Below are positions 23,001-34,004 of a stretch of 64,000 bases of DNA, in pieces. The DNA is taken from contig JANAVB010006998.1 of NCBI GenBank assembly GCA_029216955.1, positions 1,046,764-1,110,763 of the forward strand, in the 5' to 3' direction. The DNA is from Iris pallida. Its lineage: Eukaryota; Streptophyta; Magnoliopsida; Asparagales; Iridaceae. A model generated the notes under the pieces. The model was given only the letters and a program-made list of their open reading frames with translations. It was not told the DNA's origin and did not search any database. Both the position numbers and the translations under genes were made by a program. The stretch's first letter is position 1; each line of letters opens with the position of its first letter.

Positions 23001-23800
23001 AAATTTGTTCAAAGTAATCAATAGCTAAAGTATGAGATAAGCACAAGTTTAAAAACTATTTTTTAAAATAATATAGAACTTGAACTTAACTCATATATCC
23101 CCATAAGGATATTTATACAAAAATATAAGAAACATGAGCAATATATAAATGAAAATGAATTATATATCCTTAATAAGCATAAAAAAAAATTATCATAAGA
23201 TCAAAAACATGCATAAATATGCTTTTTCAGACAAAGATTTAATTGATTCATAAGAAGTTAATCAAAATAAAATATGAGAATCAATAGTAAATATATTATG
23301 CAAGCACAAGGTTAACATAAAAATATATGTATATACTTTTCAAGTAAATAGAAGACTTGTGCTAAACATACATACTCACAAAATACTAATCAAAGTAAAT
23401 ACGACATGTTAAAGACAAATCGATAAGAAGTGACCATTAAAAAAATATTAAAGACGAAGAGTCAAAACATATTCACCAAAACAAAATTAAGCTCCTATTC
23501 ATGCTTAAAGAATAAAGATTAAGAGTAAAAAGCATACATAGACAAATGTGTCACACTAATAGAAAATAAATAATTTAAGCTAAACAACTAGTCATGCTAG
23601 GATTATATCTCATATTGATTCAAACAATAAACAATTTAAAAGATATAAATGAGAGCTAGTAGCAAGACATCAATAAGAACATGCTAGATATTAAAAACTA
23701 TTTAGGAAGCATGTTACCGAAGTGGTTCTAGTGACCACACTTCTGTTGGTGCAATTGCTTAAAAGATGACCTTTGTAGCTTTGCAATCACCAACAAGCTC
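20042..23800. other. Non-coding AT-rich interior of element E
   Basis: Occupies the place of pol but contains no recognisable pol motif on either strand and no ORF above background. Holds two diverged copies of a roughly 185-bp sequence (22198-22385 and 22634-22812) sharing TTAGCTGTAG…CCCAGCTA, CGCTTC and GACCCTTT blocks, which are GC-richer than their surroundings. Confidence 0.7.
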
Positions 23801-23807
23801 CATGGTT

Positions 23808-25288
23808 CTAAGGTTCAGCATAAGTACCTCCACCTGAAATATTAGGTGAAGACTTTGGTATCCAATACTTGGATCCACATTTGTTAGCTTTGGGAATCCA
23901 TTTGTACAAGTTCATATCAACTAGTTTTCTAATCCGACAACGATTAGAAACGTGTCCATTCAAACCACAATAATGACAGAAAGAATTAACATTAGTACTA
24001 TATGCAGCATTATGAGAACGTGCAGTAGTGTGATATGATGTGCATGGATATTTGTAATAGAAAGCATGATTATGTGAAGCTTTAGCTTTGCTTACTTCCT
24101 TTCTAGATGATCTGTCGTGTGTGACTTTGTGATGTGCTATGTGTCTTGTGTTAGACTGAGTCATAGGTTGTACTACCTGCTTTCCCAGTCTAATCTCTAA
24201 CTTTTTAGAGTTAGTACATATCTCATTATACTTAGCAGAAAGAGCATCAATTTTACATAAAGCAATAGAATACTTCTTCTTTTCTGATTCTAATTCCTCC
24301 TTAAGTTTAGTATTTTCTTGAGTGCTTTTCTCAATGTAATCAAGTGCCTCATGCAATCTAAACTTCAGTGTGGAAATCTCAGTAGAATTATCAGAAGTAG
24401 AAGTATTTCTTGCATCATTCAATAAGCAAGTAAGATTTTTATTCTCACGCTTAAAGGATATAATATCCTTTCTAGCTTGCTTATACTTATCTAATACTTT
24501 CTTGTGTTCTTCTAATAGATCACTGAAAGCATCAGATAAATCATCATGAGAAAATTTACTATCTTCAGAAAAGAATTATTTTGTACCTCGTTAGATAATG
24601 CCATTGAGCATAAATTTGCAGCTCTATGAGGTCTCTTTTCTTCTTTTTCTTCTTCAGAATCTCTTGCTTCGCTTTCACACCATATGCTCATGCTAGTGTA
24701 CTTGTGAGATGATAATCTTTCTTCATTTGATTGTTCGTAGTGACTCTCCTTTCTAGCAGTAGTACAATCTTCTTGGATGTGGTCTATCTTCTTGTAATTG
24801 TCACATACAATCTCTTCTTCGTATAAGGGATTATGTTGTACCTTAAATCCCAATTCCATCATGCATATATTTGCATCATTATGAAGACTATCCTTCTCTC
24901 TGGAGTTGCTAGCTTTGCTTTCATACATGCACTCATAAGTAGCTTCAAGAACTTTCCAAATTTTATGAGATGTTGTGCAAGTATTAATAAGATTAAATAC
25001 ATTTGTGTCTACAACACAATAAAAGATATGCATAGCTTTTGCATCGAGGCTAGCTAACTTCTTTTCTTCCTCCGTGTAACTATAATAAGGCATGTTGATT
25101 ATAGAGGATGTGAGAATAGAAGTGATAGTAGGCTTTTTATAGCCATTGACAATAATTGACCATAAGTCAAAATCTAGAGACTTCAGGTAGAAGCTCATCC
25201 GTGTCTTCCAATAACTATAGCTTGTTCCATCAAATAGTGGGAGTTTATTTGAGGATTGCTCTTCAGTTGTGAAGTACATACTTGCCAT
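23808..25288 (-). pseudogene. Ty1/copia Gag of element E, one frameshift
   Basis: N-terminal part (25288 to about 24570) has the copia Gag signature LPLFDGTSYSYWKTRMSFYL and DLWSII near residues 17-45, then a KIWKVLEATYE segment. It shifts frame near 24570 and continues to 23808. This second part has a long coiled-coil-like stretch (EKSTQENTKLKEELESEKKK) and one CCHC zinc knuckle (CHYCGLNGHVSNRC) followed by WIPK repeats, an arrangement known from Tork/SIRE-like copia Gags. Gag forms virus-like particles in the cytoplasm and packages element RNA. The frame ends soon after the knuckle with no pol. Start at 25288 is the first ATG before the conserved N-terminus. Confidence 0.88.
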
Positions 25289-25430
25289 ATGTGATATAGT
25301 GATCTATGTAACAGCAGTTATATAATAACAATATTACCTCGCTTTACCTGTATAACCAGCTTTGATAATGAGGATCTGCTCCAAGGATGTTAAGCCAAAT
25401 AATAGAGTCCTTGCTCTCTAGATGGAGCAC

Positions 25431-25594
25431 TGGCTCTGATACCAATTGTAGGTCCAATTGGTATGAGCAGCAATATCTATATACCAAGCACCTGCTCTCT
25501 AGTTGTAGCAATGGCTCTGATACCAATTGTAGGAACAATTGGGATCAGAATATATTACCTCTATTTGCAGTACTGGCTCTGATACCAATTGTAG
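25431..25594 (-). repeat. Three copies of the tRNA-iMet primer-site block in element E
   Basis: The string GGCTCTGATACCAATTGTAG occurs at about 25432-25451, 25513-25532 and 25574-25593. The last copy contains the working primer-binding site (25576-25587, read leftward TGGTATCAGAGC), which begins two bases inside the 5' LTR edge. The others lie 61 and 142 bp further in. Confidence 0.88.
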
Positions 25595-27033
25595 GACCGA
25601 TTGTAGGAACGAGTTGTAAAGCACAATACTCTAGAGGGAGGGTGAATAGACTAGACAGCAGAAATTAACTATTTAAAAAAGTGTTAGCAACAAGATCATA
25701 GATAATATATCACAGATATGTAAATAAAAAGTAGAGAGTAGAGAGCAAACGCAAACACAAGGATGTATACTGGTTTCCCTCTTGTGAGGACTAGTCCAGT
25801 CAGAAGAACTCTAGCTTCCAGTTGAATCCACTATGGAAAATCACCACAAGTTTTCATTCGAAGTTCTTGCAACTTCTACAACGCGAGCTTTGATCCGAAG
25901 TACTCGACCAACTTCAATTGTGAAGAGTCTTTCTTCAATCAAGCCTCTGATTATAACTGCTCTTGAAACTTCTAGACCGTACCGTACTGGCAAATCGACT
26001 AGAGAATTGTAACTGGCTTGGGATTTGAAAATAAATAGCTCAGAATACTTTGGAAGAAGTAGTAGGCTTATAGAGAAGAGATATGAAAGTGAATTGGTGT
26101 TTGAGTGTATTAAAATGATCGAAATCCTTCCCTATTTATAGTTTTTCTAAAGGCAGAATTCTGACAGAATTCGGCCAAAATTTGGGCAGAACTCTATGAG
26201 AAAATCTCGTTGGGATCCGTAACTGCAGGAAGACCAAGTTCAAAAAGCAACGTTCACTAACCGAACTCTGGCCGAACTCTGGCCGAATTCAGGCCGAGTT
26301 CTGCTAGGATTCTGTTAGAGCTTTTGCAAATTAGTTTTTGGGCCTTTTGAAAAGTCAGACAGTTAGGAAGTAGTTTGGGCTTTTGTAAGTGAGCTTGTTT
26401 TCAAAATAAAAAGGTATTTTAAAAACGTTTCTTGGGTATCCTATTTGCCAGTATGATACAGTTTACATCGTATTTCTAGACTCAATAAATATGAAAAATA
26501 TATTGATCAAATAGGAAAACCAAGAGCCCTTTGATGACGCCTTTCTTCAAATATTTGAGCAGACTTGAAGACGCCTTTTTTACTGACGGCGGTCGTCCAA
26601 AGATAAACAGATCTGAAAATCTGAATACCTTTCGGGGGCTTCGCCCCCGAACCCCTGACGGGGGGCGCTGCCCCATCAACCCCTGTCCGCTGACTGGGCA
26701 GCGGAACCCCCGATACGAGGCCCTGGATAGGTCGTTAGACGGTTCAGAGAAATCTTCTTATATAACGCCGTCCTTAGCCCGTTGCATATGTCCTGGTTTG
26801 ATCATGTTTGATCATGCTTACAATATGTCTACAAATATATGTTAGGCAAACAAAACAACATGATACAAGCATAATAATAAGATAGAGAACATTTAGGACA
26901 ATGCTAACATAAGGACAATGCTAAGTTTAAGTAGCAAACATAATAGTGATTTACATGAATATTAGTGATGTCATAATGTTAAACTTAATTGATTAGCCAT
27001 ATTCAAAAACATGATATAATCATTGGGCTAACA
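25590..27033 (-). repeat. 5' LTR of element E
   Basis: 1444 bp. Includes a 102-bp GC-rich block (26628-26729) absent from the other LTR. Confidence 0.92.
26130..26142 (-). promoter_or_regulatory. TATA box in 5' LTR of element E
   Basis: Read leftward ACTATAAATAGGG. The equivalent site is kept in the 3' LTR, so it marks the U3/R region and transcription direction. Confidence 0.75.
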
Positions 27034-27038
27034 GACCG
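27034..27038. repeat. Target-site duplication of element E, right copy
   Basis: GACCG, equal to 18712-18716. Confidence 0.9.
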
Positions 27039-27455
27039 CTCCCCTCTGGTGACCTCGTCGTCGCTCCTCCACCATCGACCCCCTCGTCCCCTGCTCCGCT
27101 CCGGCGACTCCTACCCGACCCAGTCCAGGTATACCTAACCCTAACCCTATCTCCCACTGACACGACACAGACACACACTTACATCAGCGACTGTTAAATC
27201 TGAATGTGGATACACACATACTTTTGCACCACTGTTAAATCTGAATGCAATATACATATATGTATGCAAATGGGAATACATGGATATATGCAAGTTATAA
27301 ATGTAATATTTGGATAACATATGAAATGTAATGTATAGGTAAGCATTAATGTAGGTAATGACATGTAATCATGTAATACATATGTATAAAGAATAGAATG
27401 GGACCATCAACGACTTTCCAACACGTACGATGTATCTAAAAAATAAAATTTTCAG

Positions 27456-27565
27456 ATGCGGGCATCACTTATGTGGACCATCAACAACTTTTTGGCCTAT
27501 GGTATGTTATCTGGATGGAGCACGCATGGTCGTCTTTCATGTCCATATTGCATGGACCGCACTAA
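27456..27565 (+). pseudogene. CACTA TNP2 transposase, segment 1 (Transposase_21 core)
   Basis: Follows an acceptor-like TTTTCAG and reads MRASLMWTINNFLAYG, then LSGWSTHGRLSCPYC, a well-known stretch of the TNP2 transposase of CACTA elements. It is cut at 27565 by insertion of element A and resumes at 35596 with KHGGKPCFFDCHRQFL. The several hundred N-terminal residues expected before this stretch are not found in the 400 bp upstream, so the gene was already internally deleted. A 17-bp piece of this exon (27475-27491) also occurs at 27401-27417. Confidence 0.85.
27561..27565. repeat. Target-site duplication of element A, left copy
   Basis: ACTAA, repeated at 35591-35595, inside the TNP2 exon. 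Confidence 0.9.
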
Positions 27566-29153
27566 TGTCACGCCCCGATTTCGTAGAATCGATAGTCGTC
27601 CCCCGGGCGTGATGCCGTGCGAACCTAAGTTACGATCGCACAAGGCGTAGTCATAAGGTCATCCGAAACACAACATCAAGTTAGAGTACGCAGAGAAATT
27701 TATTGACACATTTGAAATAGAAGTAGATTTTTTCATTGATAATAAAACTACATTTACATTGACTTCATTACATTTATTGCCGTGCGGGCTACAACATGAC
27801 TCGACTCACAAAAATGAACGCCGATGAGATAGTCGTTCCATACATTATATTCCTTTTTACAAGCAAAATAGTTACACTTTCCACCTGCGATCGAGGGAAG
27901 CCGAGCCGCCATTGGTCTTCTTTTGTACTGAATACGGAGTCTTCAAAAGGAATTCAGAAATAAGCCTTTACACGGACGAGGCTTCAAAAGTGTCCACGCC
28001 GCCTTGAGATTTAAGTGGCACACCCTTCGGGATTTGGGGTACCTGCGTGGAGAGCGAGGATCAGTACATTACACTTTGTACTGGTGCGTGGCTATTTAAG
28101 TTCCAAGCTCTCATTTGGTTGAAGAGTTTATATGTCTTAATATATGAATGTTTCTAACCATCCTAATGGATACCAACAAGCATATGGCAAGCAATAAAAT
28201 TACGTCAAAACTTACCCACGGCGGACCGCGCCGCGCCTTATGAAACTTAACATGTTCTTCCTTGTCAATTGTTAACATTTTTCATATTAAGAGCAAAATG
28301 TACGTGTGATTGGTCACTGGCATCACAAGCCATCCTGGACATATAGTTTTGTTAATCGAGATCCTTTCAACGCAAGTAGCTAGCTCCGTTGCAAGTCCTC
28401 GCTTAACCTGTGCTGAAATCTTATGCACGACTATACCCTGTTTTCTCCTAGGCCGAAACGGTCCCGTGGCCTCGGGTTGCCGCTCGAGGAAACTATCACC
28501 TTGTCGACAAGTTGTCCATAACCGTACGAAGACATATTTTCCTTTTTAGTTATTAAGACATAGCCTACATTCTCTTTGAAAACTCAATTCGTTTCCCGTG
28601 TTTGTGCCCTTGCATTTATCCTTTCATTCGCAACAACATTATCGATTTACCTAGGAAAGGGGTCGAGAAGAGAAGGGTCAGCCACTCACCTTGAGTTTAC
28701 TTCGGCGAGAGAACTTGTTAGCCGCGCTAGACGTCGCCTACGCGATTACCTGAAATCGTCCAAGCAACTGATTAGAATACTGCATTATTCAAGGAGTTCG
28801 ATAGAAAATGTGAGTTCGAAATGCAAGCCATGAAAACCATCGAAAACATTCACGAAAACGCATTCAGAAAACAAAGCCAAAACCAACGCAAGCGGCATGA
28901 AAAGCAGAGCAACGGGAGGTCTTTCCCGACTCAGCCGCAGAGTCAATCCTCGAGGCACAATCCGCTGAATATGGGACTTGGTTCCGAAGAAGACATTCCA
29001 TAACGAGGAATGGATCTTAATTCAACCGTTCTCGTTCGATCGACTCGGTCGATCCCGACCTATCGATCCCGACCGAATCCATAGCGACAGTATTCCTTTC
29101 TCGCGCACCCCGTAGACCGAGTACGGGGCACGATGTAGGGACGGGGCACTACA
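27566..29153 (-). repeat. 3' LTR of element A
   Basis: 1588 bp, close match to 34005-35590 with many C/T and G/A differences (for example CACGCCC against CATGCCC near the edge). A TATA-like CTTAAATAG read leftward is kept in both (near 28089 and 34531). Confidence 0.93.
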
Positions 29154-29207
29154 CCATAACCAACTAAGAAAAAGTTTTATCCTCGAAACTTAAAATAGAA
29201 CCTACCT

Positions 29208-32200
29208 CTACGAGAACAATGAAGGGAACTTTTTCTTTATTTCTGACTCAAGCTCCCACGTCGACTCTTCGACCGAATGGTTCCTCCAGAGGACGCGGAC
29301 AAGAGGAATAGCACGGTTGCAGAGAAGTTTATCCTTGCGCTCCAAGATTTGTACCGGCTCTTCGACATATGACAAGTCCGCCTTCAGGTCCAGCTTACCC
29401 AAATCCACCACATGGCTCGGATCATGCACGTACTTCCACAATTGTGATACATGAAAGACGTTATGTACCTCTGACAATGCAGGCGGCAAGGCGATTTGGT
29501 AAGCTACCGGGGCGACTCATTTTAATATTTCGAACGGGCCAACAAATCTTGGGCTCAATTTCCCCTTCGCACCGAACCTGGAAACTCCCCGCATGTGCAT
29601 GACTTTCAAGAATACATGGTCGCCTTCCGAGAACTCGAGGGGGCGTCGGTACGTGTCGACATAGATTTTCTGCCGGCTTTGTGCTATCTTCAATCTCTCT
29701 CGTATTAACTTGACCTTCAGCACGGTCTGCTCCACCAGCTCCGGACCAAGTATCTGCCGTTCCCCGACTTCATCCCAGCAAATAGGCGATCTACACTTCC
29801 GGCCGTACAAAGCTTCATACGGCGCCATTTGGATGCTGGAATGATAGCTGTTGTTGTATGCAAACTCGGCCAGTGGTAGATAGATGTCCCAACTTGACTT
29901 CAAGTCGATCGCACAGAGTCGTAGCATGTCTTCGAGAATTTGGTTCACCCGCTCTGTTTGGCCGTCAGTCTGAGGATGATAAGCTGATCTAAACTTCAAC
30001 TTGGTCCACAATGCTGAATGTAGACTACTCCAGAAGCGCGCTACGAACCGTCCATCCCGATCAGAGATGATAGAAACTGGGACCCCGTGCAGCCGAACTA
30101 TTTCATCAAGGTATATATGAGCAAGGCGGTCGACGCTCCAAGTAACTTTGATGGCGATAAAGTGCGCTGACTTGGTTAGTCGATCGACGATGACCCAGAC
30201 GGCATCATTTTCCCGCGGCGTCCTCGGTAAGCCAACAACGAAGTCCATAGTGATGTGATCCCATTTTCACTCTGGAATAGCGAGGTTCTGCATCTCTCCG
30301 CCCGGTCGCTGGTGCTCGGCTTTGACTTGCTGACAGGCCATACATTTTGACACAAAGATCGCTACGTCCCTCTTCATGCCGTGCCACCAAAAGGTAACGC
30401 GGAGGTCCTTATACATCTTGGTGCTGCCAGGATGCAAGGAATATTTTGTATAGTGCGTCTCCGTCATTATCTCCTTTCTAAGTTCTGCGTCATCCGGTAC
30501 GCATAGCCGTCCCTTCACGCGTAACACTTCCGACTCGTCCTCTGCAAAGTCGGACGCTTTTCCTGTCGATATCAGCTTCTACATCTTCTCCAGGTATGGG
30601 TTGTCCTTCTGTGCAGACTTGATCCTCTCCAGTAGGCTTGGTTCCACCCGCAGTTGTGCTAGTTTCACGTCTCTGAAACGAACTCAGAGTTCAATGCCCA
30701 TTCCTTCCAAGTCACACAGCAGTCGATCGTTGATGCATAATAAAGCTAAGTACTTTCGGCTTAGCGCATCCGCTACCACATTTCCCTTGTCTGGCATGTA
30801 GTCGATTGATAAGTCATAGTCTTTGATTAGTTCGAGCCATCGCCTATGCCGTAAATTTAGTTCTTTCTGGGTGAAGAGATACTTAAGGCTTTTGTGGTCC
30901 GTATAAATCCTGCACGCCATGCCATAGAGATAGTGACGCCACAGCTTCAACACGAACATAATTGCCGCTAGTTCTAGGTCGTGCGTGGGGTAGTTCTTCT
31001 CGTGCGACTTCAACTGCCGGGAAGCAAAAGATATCACCTTATCCCGCTGCATGAGCACACACCCCAAGCCCTGGCCAGAAGCATCGCTGAAGATTTGAAA
31101 TCCCTCCGTCCCTTCAGGAAGAGCAAGTATCGGGGCCAAAACGAGCCGTTGTTTGAGCTCCTGGAAGGAAGCTTCACAGTCGTCTGGCCACTTGAATGTG
31201 ACTCCTTTCTGGGTGAGGCGAGTCAACGGCGATGTAATCTTTGCGAAGTCCTTCACGAAGAGTCGGTAGTATCCCGCCAAGCCTAGGAAGCTTCGAATTT
31301 CGCTAACTGATGCGGGTCGTTTCCAATCAGCAACTGCTTCGACTTTATTTGGGTCGACTGCGATGCCCGTGGCGGAGATGATGTGTCCAAAGAATGAGAC
31401 GCTGTTCAGCCAGAATTTGCACTTGCTCATCTTCGCGTACAACTGATTCTCTCAAAGGGTTTGGAATACCGTTCGCAGATGCTCTGCATGTTGCGCTCGA
31501 TCCTTCGAGTAGACGAGGATGTCGTCGATGAAGACTACTACGAACTTGTCAACGAACGGACGGAACACCCGATTCATTAGATCCATGAAGACGGCAGGGG
31601 CGTTCGTCAGACCGAACGGCATTACCAAGAACTCGAAGTGGCCATAGCGAGTACGGAAGGCAGACTTCGGCACGTTATCTGGCTTGACTTTGAGTTGGTG
31701 AAAACCCGATCGCAGGTCAATCTTCGAAAATACTGTTGCACCTTGGAGCTGGTCGAACAAGTCATCGATGCGGGGCAGGGGGTATTTGTTCCGGATGGTG
31801 GCTTTATTCAATTCTCGATAGTCGATGCAGAGCCGCATCGATCCATCCTTCTTCTTCACGAATAGCACGGGCGTACCCCACGACGAGACACTCGGACGGA
31901 TAAATCTTCTATCCAGTAATTCTTGTAGTTGTGCCTTTAGTTCCTTCAGTTCTGCAGGGGCCATTCTGTACAGAGCTTTCGAGATCGGCCGGGTGTCGAG
32001 GAATGTGTCGATGGTGAACTCTATTTCTCGATCGGGCAGTATGCCGGGTAGCTCGTCTGGGAACACGTCTGGAAATTCTGCCATAACGTCGGTCTCTCCC
32101 GTGTTTGTACCATCCTGTCGTATGTCTCGAACGGAAGCTAGATAGCCTTCGTACCCGGAATGCAATATCCGTCGAGCAGATATTGCGGAGATCACCATAC

Positions 32201-33890
32201 AGGTCGGCGACGCCTCACCACACGAGTAGCAGAATACAGGCACTCCAGGTATGCGAAATGTGACCTTCTTTTCAGCGTAGTCTATGGTTGTGTTACATGA
32301 ACCGATCCAATCCATGCCCAGTATGATGTCGATGTCCTTCATATCTAGAACTATCGCATCAAGACCGATCTTTTGACCCCCAATACATATGGTTCCTCTC
32401 CCGCAGTCTAAGTTTGTGAGTAGTGGTACGCCCGAAGGCATACTTACGCTAAGGTCAAGGTCTAACAATATTACAGGGAATTTGTGCTCAGAGGCGAAGT
32501 CCGCCGATATGAAAGTATGTGAAGCGCCTGAATCAAATAACACACGAGCAGGTACATTATTAAAACTCAATATACCTGTCACGACAGTGTCGCAAGCGAA
32601 CGCCTCGTCCCGAGTCAGAGCAAAGACACGCCCCTGTGCATTAGGGCATCGGTCTTGGTTGTTGGATTGAGTGGGCTGAGGAGGTTGGGGCGTCTGTCCT
32701 CGATTTTCCTGGTGGTGTTGTTGTGGTGGTACGTTGGGATGATTTGGTCTATAGACCGTGCAATCTTTCTTGTAGTAACCCTTCTGTCCGCAAATGAAGC
32801 ATCCCCCTTCGTAGACAGAGCACATGCTCGCCTCATGCCAAAAGGAACCGCACTTGGCACATTGCGATGATGGATTATGTCCCCAGTAACCGCCATGGTT
32901 CGAACACTTTGATGCGTGATTGTTACCTCCCGTATAGCTAGGACGTTTGTGATTGGAGTGGCGCACAACGTCGTCTGCACCGGAAGGATGCAGTCTCTCA
33001 TGGCAGAGAGCGTGATTCAGAGCCTCGCCCACGATCTTGTACTCTGGGACCCCGACATGCGCACCGATAGAGTGTTGCAGACCCACTTCGAACCGTCGCA
33101 CGCGGCACTCCTCTGTAGGCAGAAATGCACTTGCAAACTTGGACAACTTGTTGAATTCTGCGGCGTACTGTTCTACTGTCCGATTTCTCTGCCTCAACTG
33201 TATGAATTTATTCTCCTTCGCTTGACAAACGGCTGACGGAAGGTACTCGACTTCAAAAGCTTTACGGAACGTAGACCAAGAGATCGGCGCTGAGTTGTTG
33301 TCGCGTCGGATCGCTCACTTATGCACGGCCCATTAGTCGTGCACGTTCAACCGTAGCTGAAGTTGTGCGCAGGCGACTTGCTTAGATTCTTCAATGCCGA
33401 GCAGCTCGAAGTGATCTTCCAGCTCTTCCAACCAATCGATTGCCATGGAGGGACCCTCGGTACCGCTGAAGGAAGTGCGGCACGCCTTCTTGAATTCGGA
33501 CACTTCAAAGTTGTACTTTTTCGGTGCCGCTGGTTGACGCTCGGGCTCCGTCGTGTCGACTTCAATGGATTGGATCATCGGCACGGTGGCAGCAGGTGTA
33601 GTGATGGTAGGTGCAGTCACAGAGTTTCTATTGGCCGCTATTGTTTGGACGATTTGCTGTAGGGTATCCAGCTGCTTTTGTTGAAGTTTCGCGTGTGCGT
33701 TGAAGCGAGCTTCGAACTGGGCCTGTCGTTCCTCCGTCTGTTGATGTCGGTTCTCGGACTGGTTTTGTTGTGCCTCCATCATGTGCAGCATCCTTTCAAT
33801 GGTATCGTTAGAAGGTCCGACCCGCGAACGATACGAACTACTAGAGCCGCTAGAAGCGCTCTGCTCTCGCTCGGCCGTGGGTTTCGTCAC
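29208..33890 (-). pseudogene. Gag-Pol of element A (chromovirus), nonsense-riddled
   Basis: One frame of 1561 codons from 33890 to 29208. In order: Gag domain (33890 to about 33000); zinc knuckles, of which the second reads [14 protein letters not shown] with Tyr in place of the metal-binding His; protease FDSGAS (about 32535); reverse transcriptase with CIDYRELN and the FIDD catalytic site (about 31525); RNase H ([15 protein letters not shown]); integrase with a zinc-finger region (about 30500-30300), then MDFV and SDRDGRF; and the chromodomain ending near 29208 (VLWRNHSVEESTWE). In-frame stops at 33333, 33315, 31452, 30684, 30579, 30267 and 29517 kill it. Together these domains would copy and integrate element DNA, the chromodomain guiding it to heterochromatin. 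Confidence 0.93.
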
Positions 33891-33984
33891 TTTTGCGATA
33901 CGAAGGCAAACACATCAGTCATAAATTATTATGGACTCATTGTAGAACAACTTATCTCATCGATGCGAGGTCAAAGGATGTAAA

Positions 33985-34001
33985 GCCGTGCTCTGATACC
34001 A
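33985..34001 (-). other. Primer-binding site of element A (tRNA-iMet)
   Basis: Read leftward TGGTATCAGAGCACGGC, three bases inside the 5' LTR edge; the standard initiator-methionine tRNA primer site of plant LTR elements. Confidence 0.92.
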
Positions 34002-34004
34002 TTA

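Larger units (their letters stand above)
18717..27033 (-). mobile_element. Element E: gag-only Ty1/copia LTR retrotransposon
   Basis: 8.3 kb, reads leftward. LTRs TGTAGG…TAACA at 25590-27033 (5') and 18717-20028 (3'), 5-bp target duplication GACCG, tRNA-iMet primer site at 25576-25587 and purine tract at 20029-20041. Codes only for a copia-type Gag; no protease, integrase, reverse transcriptase or RNase H is seen in the 3.8-kb AT-rich stretch where pol should be. Non-autonomous, presumably mobilised by an autonomous relative. Confidence 0.92.
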
